Positions 23,159-33,324 of a DNA stretch of 64,000 nt are shown piece after piece. Origin of the DNA: Takakia lepidozioides (lineage: Eukaryota; Streptophyta; Takakiopsida; Takakiales; Takakiaceae); the NCBI GenBank assembly GCA_030704615.1, contig CM060732.1, positions 79,569,171 through 79,633,170 on the forward strand. The letters run 5' to 3'. Under the pieces are notes generated by a model. It did no database searches. It was not told the origin of the DNA and saw only the letters and a program-made list of their open reading frames with translations. Positions within the stretch are counted from its first letter, which is position 1. Each line of letters starts with the position of its first letter. Position numbers and translations under genes: made by a program.

Positions 23159-26100
23159 ATGAGGTCCGGAGCTCTGATAGGGGCTGCTTCTGAGAAATCC
23201 ATGGCGGCGGCTCAGGGGAAGCAGCGCATTCTCGTGGGGGAGCCAGCCCCGCCACTGTCGGTTAATCTTCTGCGTAACTTCCTCGAGGTGCAGTTGCCCT
23301 TGAGATCTTTGAGAAACCTGGCCATGGCCGTCAATTGGATCTCCGCTTTTGTGCCTGCTCGCCTCAAGCTGGAGCATCCAAGCCTGTTGAAGCTCGAGAC
23401 AAAGGGGCGAGCTGACTCGGCTCCTTTCCGTTTGTCATCCGTGTGGCTTCCGAGATTTCCCAACATCGGCGTGCAGGAGAATGTGAAGGAGCTGAATGAC
23501 GTGCAGGTGCGCCGAGATCTCGCTGAGAAGCCAACTAGTGTTGTGGATTCGGAGACTGAAAGACGTACATTCCCCTTTGTAAATACGCGCGGGCAAACGC
23601 TTTTCACGCAATCGTGGACCCCAGCACCTGACAAGAACATGAAGTAAGTCGCGAGGGAGAAGTGGGAATACGTCAAAGTGATAGTCTTTACAATGAGTTC
23701 ACATAATCGGCTACTTTTCTGCTTCTTTCCATGAAGGTCACTGTTTCAAAAGCTTAGTGTCGGGTGCTTTCTTCTCCGTCGTTAACGCAATAACCGATGA
23801 TGGAGCTGGATTGTAGTTTTCTGTGCTTGAATATCTCTCGTTCTTTGTTGTCTCTCCCAGCATATTCGCCCCCTCCTTCTGCCTCTTCCTTTTGGTGTGG
23901 AGTGGTGGTTCTCATGGAAAAATCATGCGTAAGTGTTGGTGTGCTTACACATCTCAGAAGGCTTTCCTGCGCTTGATTAAACAAGAGAGGGAAAGAGGGC
24001 TCAGGTTGGAAGTAGTGAGAATTGAGGGAAGGGGATCCAGCGAGGGAGAGAGAGAAGGAAGGGAGGCAAGTGGCATGTCCAAGCCCAAAAAAACCTTCCA
24101 CTTGGTGCTCTGACTATTGCAGAGTGTGACCGCTCACAAGTCTGTAGGTGGTCGACTGAGCCTTAGTTACAGTTTTCTCACTACGGGCATGGCGTGATTC
24201 CTATTTGCAGGGCCCTAGTTGTTGTGTTGCACGGACTCAATGAGCACAGGTACTGCACTCAACCAATTGGATGGATATACTCGGAGGTTTTGCATGAATA
24301 CATGTATGAGGCTCTCTGATGGGTGCCTGCAGTTCCGGGCTTGGTCAGATGCTGTTTTCATTGATAGATGCGCAGTATGAATGTGAGTTTGGGTGGTTCC
24401 TACTGTGCTGCAGTGGGCGGTACGCACATTTTGCAAAGCACCTCAACTCAGAAGGCTATGGAGTGTTTGGCATGGACTGGATCGGTAAGCTTCTAATTCT
24501 GCTTGCAACATCTTCTTTCGTCCGAGAAGTTTCTTGTCACTTTCTTGCCAGAGTGTTGCAAGCAGCAGCTTTTGTAGAAGTTTGTAGCCCAAATGCCTAA
24601 TTACCTATAGAGGTGTCATGCAGTTGGTCTTGGAAACACCCCAATACTAGTCTGGTCAAAGTACAATTACACTTGGCCAGCTTCACAGTTGTTGCTTTGC
24701 TGAATGATTTTAAGTGGAAAAGCATTGGGCCCAATTGAAGGATACGGGAGCCAGCTCACAGCTGTTTGCAAGTTGCGCACTTCTTGAAATCTTGCAAAAG
24801 TTTGGGCATCTGTTTCCTCAAGATTGGACTTAAGGGGTTCAGAGATGCACAACCCAGGAAGCTCCTTGCCTTCTTTCTTCTCTCACACACACACCCAAGA
24901 TACAGAGCACTGAGTGCTTGTCATATCTGGGGGTGCATGCAGGCCACGGGGGAAGCGATGGTTTGCATGGTTATGTTGAGTCGCTTGATCATGTGGTTTC
25001 CGATGCGGTAAGCTCCCTCTAGCTGCAGTGAGGTCAATGTATTATATTCTGCCGTTGGCACGTTTGAAGTGCAATAAGCCTGCCCGTGTGACGAGACTTG
25101 GGAGATATATCATTAGGAGACTGTAACTTAGTGCCTGAGTGATTGTGACATTTGGTCTTCCGATGGCAAATTTTGAAGTTGGGATTTAGCTTCTGTTCCT
25201 TGCAGAAAGCGTATTTTCAAAGAGTGACAGCTGATCATCCCGGCATTCCCTGCTTCCTTTTTGGGCACTCGACAGGTGGCGCCATTGCTTTGAAGGTATT
25301 AAATCATGAGCGCAGTAGATATTGTGAAACCTCCCAAAATTGTTGGATGTTTGTCAAGTGGGGTGTTTTGTACTCGCTGTCTATGTTGGCATGCTATGCT
25401 TGTGCATCTTTCCTCTCCCTCTTCTGGTTCAACCGTGTTAGGTGTGGATATTGCAAGGAACAGTTTGATAATGTTTTGAAGTGGTGGCAGGCGGCTTCAC
25501 AACCTGGAATGGGAAGGGCATTAGAGGGACTTGTTTTGACATCACCAGCTGTGCTTGTAAGGCCTGCACATCCAATACTTGGGGTAAGCCAGGCTCCCTT
25601 TATGTGTTCCATAGAAGCTGTATAATCATGTATAATGAGTGCTTTTTGCCCACCTTTTCCCCCTTCTAATTGGCTTTGGCAATGGCTTCATTGAGTTCTC
25701 TTTCAAAAACACTTAACTGGTCACGACCTCTCTGAGCATGGTCTTCCTCAATTTTTGCAGATTGTTGCTCCCCTTTTGTCAGCTCTCCTACCAAGATACC
25801 AGTTCAGAGGAGCCAGCAAACAGGTGTCCGTTTGCCGTGACCCTGCTGCTCTCGTTACAAAGTACACTGACCCCTTGGTCTACACTGGTGCCATCCGTAT
25901 CCGGACAGGAACTGAGATCCTTCGACTGAGTAGCTACTTATTACAGAATTTGAGGAGAGTTCGCACTCCGCTTTTCGTGCTCCATGGCTCGGATGATCAA
26001 GTCACTGAACCTCTTGGATCTGAACAACTTTACAACCAAGCGTCCTCCAAGCACAAGACCCTCAACGTCTATGATGGGCTACTGCATGATCTGTTGTTTG

Positions 26101-26207
26101 AGCCTGAGAAGGAAGCCATTACCGGAGACATTGTACGATGGTTGGACACCCGACTTGCGCAATCTCAGAGAAGCAATTGTATTCAGGATAGTTCAACCCA
26201 TTCTTGA
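23159..26207 (+). CDS. Monoacylglycerol lipase-like alpha/beta hydrolase (Hydrolase_4)
   Basis: Seven exons: 23159-23643, 24211-24249, 24414-24484, 24943-25007, 25206-25295, 25491-25583 and 25761-26207. All phases match and the total is 1290 bp (429 aa), or 415 aa from the second ATG at 23201. The fold order is clear: VVVLHGLNEHSGRYAHFAK, MDWIGHGGSDGLHGY, the nucleophile elbow FGHSTGG with catalytic Ser, LEGLVLTSPA, the acid loop VLHGSDDQVTEP, and YDGLLHDLLFEPE with the catalytic His. The closest architecture I know is the plant MAGL/caffeoylshikimate esterase-like clade with a long N-terminal extension (Arabidopsis AT1G73480 and AT1G18360). The likely substrates are monoacylglycerols or lysophospholipids. 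The ~150-residue extension is basic and Ser/Arg/Leu-rich and could include a targeting peptide. Exon 5 contains the whole Ser elbow. Confidence 0.94.
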
Positions 26208-27820
26208 TGAATTCAGGCATTCACACCAAGTTGTGCTTGTATTGTATTCAGTTTTCCTTGTAGGTGTTGCACATAGAAAGGTAAACCCGTTTTCATTTCA
26301 GATTCATCTATGTCTTTGCTTTGCAACACAAACAAATTGTATACCATATCTACACCTCTGCCATTCCAACCCCAGATACAGATCCTATACAGTCACTATA
26401 GCTTATTCTCTGGGCATGTCAGGATTGCCCCTAATGTATCAAAGTGAGTTCACACAAAAAGCTGTGGCAGATTCATGACCCCAAGGTCGCCTTGGCCATA
26501 GGTTTGCAAATTCTTCAATCCATAGAAATGAACAGCTGAATTATGTTGCTAACTATAGTACATCTTCTATTTGTACATGAAATTTCACAGAATGTAGCCG
26601 AATGGAATAAATTTTTGGTGAGCTGCAACATGGAATTCAACTGTCGTAAACTGCATGCTGCCAGCCAGAGTCAACTTCGTTTGGGAAAGCTTCAGTCCCA
26701 TCTCGGGGTCAGCCTCAGGCATTGGTGATTGCCCCCAGTCGGCTCTCCTCTCCCCTTTACTGCTGTGTCCAGATAAGGCGCGGAATCCAAAGTCTACTGC
26801 GTATATATATCGATGCGATTACAGGCACGAAACGCACACGCGACACATTTCATGATTTTCCGAAGCTTTGCATTTCGACAAACGGGACTGCGAGAGAGTA
26901 AGGATCACAATTTGCGCAGCGTGATACCAACATTTTCGGTAGCTGAAGCCTGTCACCTCCCCCCTCGCATGTGATCCCTTCCTCACAACAAAATGTAGGT
27001 TCCAAAATTATAACAAGGGTTTAAGAAAAACGTCTCGTGACGAACATCATTGGGTAAGAGTTAAACGACAAGCCCACATCAACATTCTTCGGAACCCAAC
27101 TCAGATCTCTTACTTTCCTCGCATTCTCCCCTCCCCAGGGACCAAACTAAGAATCACCCTCGTCCGTGATCACAAGCTCCGTGGGTTTGGACTCATTTGT
27201 TCCCACATTTTTTCTTCTGGTACTTTTGGTATACACGATTTCCAATCACAGATGCAAACACGCCGCTGCTGCATTTCTCAAATCCACCCCTCCATGCAAT
27301 CTCAACAAAGATATATATGTACACGCTCAAGCCTTATGACCATCGATCCACTGGAAAACAAATCCTACCAATTAAATCAAAAAACGTAATCTGTAAAATA
27401 TTGATGAAAAATCCATCTACACCTGTCTTGAACTACTTTGTTCCGTGACGGAAGAGTCGTTACAATTCTCGAGAACCCCATAAAGAAAGGGAAAGTAAAT
27501 CAAACCGATCTAGCATCAACTACTGCCTGAAGTAGATCAGACTACAAGAAGAAGGTGGGTCTCACTTTGCAGGTGGTCAAAGATACCCTTGACATTTTCA
27601 ACCCAATAGTCCTTCATCGCCACTTCAATTGTTTGTAAAGTGTCACCCCACTGTCCCAGTGTTAAGTGCCCGAGGTCCAGCTTCAAACGGACTAGAGAGA
27701 GAGAAGAGACTCGGGCCCAACCAAGAGCCAACTCCACCTTTGGGCTTTTGGGGGTGGGGTGGCATTGATGGGTGGGCCCTGTCGGATGTACTAATCTGGA
27801 TCGGCAAAGCAACGAGAGGG
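26208..27820. other. Spacer without recognisable gene
   Basis: Contains the hydrolase gene's 3' flank and AT-rich sequence. A TATATATAT run lies near 26801-26810 in a locally GC-rich stretch and could be a core promoter, but no gene follows within 1 kb. I see nothing else. Confidence 0.35.
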
Positions 27821-28190
27821 AAATGAAATGAAATGAAATGGAGCTTTATAACGTCCGCGGAAAGCTCATAGAGCTTATGGGACAAAATGGAACAAAACAT
27901 AAGAGAGGAAACAAAAAAACTATTGTTCGTGCCTCATGCAGGTAGGCTGCCAAGCATTTCTGATCTTCATAGTGGAAGACTTCAGTGAGAGATTGGGTTC
28001 CACGGAATAGACAGTGGAATCACCCACGGATCTCATGGTATAGAGGGCAATAGAAGAAGAAGTGTTCTTCAGTTTCAATGTCCTGGTTGCGCCCTGTGCA
28101 AGCTGGACATAGGCGGTCCTCTGCCAGTCTCTATCCGTAGGTTGTGGGAGCCCACCCTGAACAGCCCCAATTACAGTCTGCAGAGGTTCA
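27821..28190 (-). mobile_element. LINE-B 3' end: ORF2 C-terminus, 3' UTR and (TTTCA)n tail
   Basis: The longest LINE-B copy. Read on the minus strand it encodes the last part of a LINE ORF2. Just after a stretch reading like the common GSHNLRIETGR block comes a Cys/His cluster, CPACTGRNQDIETEEHFFF ending YCPLYHEIR. This is the usual CxxC-H-C motif at the end of LINE reverse-transcriptase ORFs. The 3' UTR is shared with copies at 5.2 and 10.0 kb. The 3' end is a run of four ATTTC units at 27821-27840. The 5' truncation lies close to 28190, where the next open frame begins on the other strand. Confidence 0.75.
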
Positions 28191-29303
28191 ATGGCAATGT
28201 GTGATTGTGACGGCTTCTGCATCTGCAAACCGAGACTGCTGCGATACAATGTGAATGGCGGCATCGCCATTCCTGACCCTGCAGATGAGAGCCCCTTCCA
28301 TTTCCCAAAACTGGACTGGACGACTGAGCCCAGAGTGAGGGTGTGGAAAAGGCCACCCAGGCTGAAAAGAAGGCCGGGGTTCTGGGGTTTGGAATATATC
28401 ACTGTCGAGTGGCTTGGCAAAATCACGACGAAGAGTGACTTGTACAACTGGAGAGGGGCAGTCTCTATCTTATTAAATGTCGTTCTTTTCCCTTTCACTT
28501 TCATGTTGTTGTGTTTGGTCCCCGTTATGCAATTCGTAGACTACTTGTTTAGTGAGATCATACTCAATCTGAAGTCCGAGGATCTACTGCTGTTTGCCAA
28601 CGGCCTGATATTGTTTTATCAGCTGCCCTTAGCACCCTTTCTGGTCTACTTCTTCATGTTGTGCATGATACCTGTAAACAAGTGGTTGTGGAGCTCGAAT
28701 ACTGCCAAGAGTGAAGTTTGGGCTTTCAATTTTGTTGACGAATACTGTGGGAGGAAAGTTGCCAATTTCATAGGAAAGAGCATCCCCTTTGGTTTTTGCC
28801 ACTGCACCTGGAGAGATGAAATAACCGTGGAACTCCTCCTCAGACTACACGGGATAGGGAAAACTTTGGAAACACCTAAGTCCTCCGATGTCTTCTCATA
28901 TTTCATCAAAAGGGAACACAAGGGCAGAGTACATGCAGTGTTGTTGAAAGGGGTATTTGATAGGGACCAGAAGGGTGAGACTCAGTGCACCATTACAAGC
29001 ATACGAGGTTACTTGACCAATCTAAGAGACAACTCATTGAATATGAAGGGCCAGGAGCACGAAACAGTCAGCTGTAAAGGCAGTGCCCATCAATTTCTCA
29101 AACTGAAGACTTACTTCTGTCACTTTATGAGGATGAATGGGATCACGGCAACCGTTGTGGATGACCTCGACAGGAATAAGTTTCATAGTCTGCACTCTAT
29201 GGAGCTAAAAGCCTTGGTGAAAGAGATAATGGTTGGAGATCTGAGAGTTTGGAAATTGCAAATGCCTAGGCAGGTCATGGGGGAAGAAATACCTGTTGGC
29301 TGA
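28191..29303 (+). CDS. Uncharacterised membrane protein, 370 codons
   Basis: Long intronless frame from ATG to TGA. The N-terminus is Cys-rich (CDCDGFCICKP). Residues ~88-122 form one strongly hydrophobic stretch (VSILLNVVLFPFTFMLLCLV) and residues ~129-160 another (LFANGLILFYQLPLAPFLVY). The remaining ~210 residues are soluble, charged and of normal composition, with a second Cys/His patch (FGFCHCTWRD). I recognise no family. The frame is open upstream into the LINE-B copy, so the true start could be a later Met or an upstream exon; CAG acceptors lie at 28174-28183. Its length and composition argue against chance, but it could be a decayed gene or part of an unknown mobile element. Confidence 0.5.
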   Translation: MAMCDCDGFCICKPRLLRYNVNGGIAIPDPADESPFHFPKLDWTTEPRVRVWKRPPRLKRRPGFWGLEYITVEWLGKITTKSDLYNWRGAVSILLNVVLFPFTFMLLCLVPVMQFVDYLFSEIILNLKSEDLLLFANGLILFYQLPLAPFLVYFFMLCMIPVNKWLWSSNTAKSEVWAFNFVDEYCGRKVANFIGKSIPFGFCHCTWRDEITVELLLRLHGIGKTLETPKSSDVFSYFIKREHKGRVHAVLLKGVFDRDQKGETQCTITSIRGYLTNLRDNSLNMKGQEHETVSCKGSAHQFLKLKTYFCHFMRMNGITATVVDDLDRNKFHSLHSMELKALVKEIMVGDLRVWKLQMPRQVMGEEIPVG

Positions 29304-31225
29304 AGTTTTCATGAACAGTCTCTGCACTGAAAGGTGCACTTGAGAAGATGCCGATAGGATCCTGCTCCACAATTACTTGTTTTTCGGCAAAAAGGTGAGG
29401 CGCTCTACTCATCCTTAAAAGAAAGGGGCAATGACATGCTTCACAAGAGGTTGAACTTGGGCAAAACTTTGTTCACAAAGTATAGATGCAAGGCGCAGGC
29501 TCAGCAACACATGTTCTGGTAAGGGTTGAGCAATCAGAACTTGGGCGAAAGAGTCCAGGACTGAATCTGCTAAAGAATAAGGCATGAAGAGATGCACGAC
29601 AAAGACCAAAGAAGACCTGAATAATAGCCAGATACGCGTGTCCAGGAACAAACCCTTCAACAGGTTAGAGAGGGCCATCGGCTTTAAAGAGGAGCAGATA
29701 GGCATCGTAAGAAATTCAGAAGGGGGTAAAGAAATTATTGGTGGCAGTACCTGTGAGGCCACTGATGAAGAGATAATACTGAACGCGCCTCGAAACTCGG
29801 CAAAACTAGAAGATCGAAGTATAAGGAACTGCCCAGGGTAATAGCTGCTAAAGTGTTTCCGTCTCAAAGAAGATCTTCCCTGACCTACCAGGGAATTTGG
29901 GGTGCTCAAGAAGAGAATTGAATCCTTTGAGATGGCTGAGAAGAGAAAAGTCCTTCAGACGCCGGCCCCTCATCGACCCATGGCAATGCATGTTACTACA
30001 GGTGCCTTCATGATGTTGAGTATGGCGTGAGGGGAATAGAAGATCTCAATGGTGCTCTGCAGACACCGTCGAGGGTGATGTGGGGTTGTTTGGTAGCGGC
30101 AACTTGAGATTCAGAACCTGGGTTGATCTAAAGCTTAAGCAGTCCTGAGAAAGTCAAGTAGGGAAGTCTCTCATGGCAATTCTCAGTTCCCACTACAGTG
30201 ATCGTGATGGCTGCTCGCAAACACTCAATTCTGGGCTTCAGTGTCATGAGTCCTGAACTGTGAGAAATGTTGATGCAATTTTTAGGTACTGCAAAAGTTG
30301 CACTAGAAAGTTGTATTGCCTTAGGACACCCGCCCCTTCCCCTTTGTTGGTTAGCAGTGACTAGGGATTCACTTGCATGGAAGGACCTAAAGACTAAAGA
30401 CCTTATATCTTGAGTGGTCCCAGCTGGGCACAGGTTTGTTGTACTCTTTATGCTCTTTATGCGTTCCATTTATGGATGAATGTGGATACTATGAGATGAA
30501 TTTTGTAAATGAATCTCCAATGGATCTCACATTAATTATGGATGGATGTAAATCCATGGATTAGGTGACAATTTACATTAATTTCAAACATGTGGTGCGT
30601 CCTAAGGCGTAGGATGAATTTGATCGACACAGTTAGTCAGAATTGATTGATGAATGGAATTAAGCATCATGGATGAAATCTGGTCCATAGTTGTGGAAGA
30701 CTGCCATGGAGGTGTAGGTTTTCCTGTAGCAAGTGCGATGCAAAATTGGGTCTGAGCGTCTGAGCCCTGGTTCATCCTTCTCAGTGTAGTTTTCGATCAG
30801 GAGATCACTGTTCACTCATCTCACATCTTGCTCAGATCTTATCTGTTTGAAGGCATAAAATTAGGTCTTTCAGGGAGGATGACATGATGTCCCTGTTATA
30901 AACTCCGTGCAACTGATTATGAGGAGCGCACTCATAAAATGCTCCATGGTGTTGATGGAGACTTATTCTCAAAAATGTAGGCGGAATGTGTGCTATTTCT
31001 CCCACTACCAGACCCTATTGCACCCACATTTATGCATTCATAGCCACAATAGATGGATCTGGTAAAATCAAGGCAAAGAGCTTCTTTGAGAAAATCTGGA
31101 ATGCACCAGAGACATTTTTCGTTCTTGATCGCCGTCTCGCCTTCAAGTGCCCGGTCAGTCTCATGTGCATTAAGTTCTTATCTCATTTCTAGTATTCTCC
31201 TATAATGAGCCATACAAACTTGAAA
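29304..31225. other. Spacer with weak coding-like segments
   Basis: No confident gene. Minus-strand frames at 29415-29909 (164 codons) and 30128-30469 (113 codons) are the longest. The second has irregular leucine spacing loosely like leucine-rich repeats, too weak to call. Confidence 0.3.
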
Positions 31226-31520
31226 AAGTGTGCGAAAATGAGTTTATGAGTGTCATTTAAGTGGGTTAGTGCTACATTACATGTTGATATTTCATACATA
31301 TCAACAAAAACGTATAGTACATTATCATATATCTCACCATATGCATATAAAAAATATTGTAAAATTGGGTTTAGGAGTGTAATTTAAGTGGGTTAGTGTT
31401 ACATTACATGACATGTTAACAAAATGTTCATACATGCAGCCATACGCATATGAAAAAATGTCGGAAAATGGGTTTATGAGTGTCATTTAACTAGGCTAGT
31501 ATTACATTTGATGTTGATAT
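31226..31520. repeat. Three degenerate direct repeats in AT-rich DNA
   Basis: The block GGGTTTATGAGTGTCATTTAA recurs with changes at about 31240, 31366 and 31470. Each copy is followed by a GGGTTAGTG..ACATTACAT segment or a close variant. Period is about 126 then 104 bp. No coding content is visible. Confidence 0.65.
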
Positions 31521-32953
31521 TTCAGCCTAATGTTGGTCGAATATCAAATATCCATCTTAAATTCAGAATGCATACAAGTGTATAACTCATATAAGCCATA
31601 AACTAGTGTCAATATGCGCAAGGGTATAGGGCCCACCCCCAAAAGGGGGCATTAGCCGCATGACGAAGTGGCTCTTTAGTTACGCCGGCTTTGGCCGGAG
31701 TCTTCTCTCTCTCTGCAAGAGTACATGTGCTACACACTATGGTTTTTTTTTTCCTTATGAAACATGGGATGGTGGCCCTGATGGTCATTAACCTATCTAC
31801 TAGTGACATACTTTTACGTCAATATTTAAAGAACATGTACACAATTTTATACATCAAATTTTAATGTCTCTTTCATAGCTAAGTTAAACGTCATTTGAAA
31901 GCAAAACAAAACTCATTGAATGATACATAAACACAATACAAAAACATTATTTGTATATAATATAATAATATGTATATTAATCACATTACTCAAATATATC
32001 AAGTTCATTACTAAAATATATTGATGATGCTTTAAAATGAATATATGTACATATTTTTAAATTTTGTATGTTATGTCTCTCTCAGATGAATTTTCAATAA
32101 TTTCTTGCTGATTACCCTTGCAAAAGTCGTTCACGACACGACTGCTCTGGACCTGATAATGCAGAAAGCTCTGGGTTTAGATCCACTCTTTTTAGTGTAT
32201 GTACAATACATGTATGGTAATCCGGTGTGAGGCAACTTACACTAGATCATCTGCAGATAAGTATGAGAGTGTTGTCTCATTTAGAATCATCTGATGTGCA
32301 TACCCAGTTTGAAAATTGTTGAATTATAGTCGTGGGACTCACCGTGTCTCATGCTGAGGATTCTTGGCAGATTAATTGACCCTTTCTGGACAGATAATGA
32401 GCTATAGTTTCTCAAGAAAATCCGCGTTTTGTGCAAAGAGTCATCGGATATGAAAGATGTCTATTCAATTCATTCAAGTACTTTGATCTATAGAGTGTAC
32501 TTGGGAATACCTAGCCTGGTGAAAAGATTAAAAGGTCCCTACATGCAATCTTAAGTGAAGATCTTCATTTCTAAGTAGATCGTCATAATTAGTTAACAAC
32601 ACCAACATATGTTATCTTCCAAGACCCACATAATTTCAAGTCTTCACATATTTCAATCTCCTTAGAACGATCTAAGATCCTCTTTTTGTGTCTCTTGGTG
32701 TTAATCATCTCAAGGTCCCAAATATTCCTGGAGATGTAGTTTCGACACTGGAACTCTATCACTGCAGCTAGCAGGCATGGTTATACGAGAAAGAGGGGAA
32801 CATTTTCTATTTTAAAGAGAGATCTGCCAAATGAGAAGTTCAAGATTCTATCAATGGTATCTGTGTAATGTCCGTAGATGAATGTTTAGTGGTTACTTTT
32901 GTAAAGTAATATGCTTACTTTAGACAGGATGATACCGTCATTTTAATGACATT
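31521..32953. other. AT-rich spacer left of the gypsy element
   Basis: Very AT-rich, with no open frame of note. It ends at the sequence GACATT that directly precedes the 5' LTR. Confidence 0.5.
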
Positions 32954-33324
32954 TGTCATGGTTTTAGTCACGGTTAACTAGAATTACCTACTTCTAGTTA
33001 ACTAGGACATTTTGGATATTTATATTTGTATTTTGTGTGTTGGGACTTCATTTGGTCTCACATGCCAAGTGAGGTGTCAAACCTCACTTGGGACATGGGG
33101 ATGGGTTTTCCCCTTGTGAGCGTTGAGGAGGGCTCATCTTCTTGTAGTTGAGCCTCCATGAGCCTCTCTCACCTCCATAGCTCTAAGTATTGAGAGGGAG
33201 TGTGTTGAGGGCTTTGTAGGGTGGATTCCCTTAGCAAGGGTGCCCTTGACTTGACTTAGTTTATGTGATTGAGTGGATTCATGAGTGGAGTGTTTCCCTT
33301 GTGTTCACTTTCATTATCACTACA
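32954..33324 (+). repeat. 5' LTR of the DNMT gypsy element
   Basis: Direct repeat of 45708-46077. It starts TGTCATGGTTTTAGTCA and ends TTCATTATCACTACA. It contains the inverted pair CAAGTGAGGTG and CACTTGG and an A/T-rich stretch (TATTTATATTTGTATTTT) that could serve as its TATA region. No classical tRNA-Met primer site follows it. Confidence 0.9.

Noticed and set aside
22760-23377. 205-codon minus-strand frame overlapping the hydrolase start
   Set aside because: Half is antisense to exon 1; the rest is low-complexity Ser/Arg/Gln sequence without family features.
29415-29909. 164-codon minus-strand frame after the orphan membrane protein
   Set aside because: Composition (Ser/Leu/Pro/Phe-rich) is typical of antisense to a purine-rich strand; no motif or splice context.
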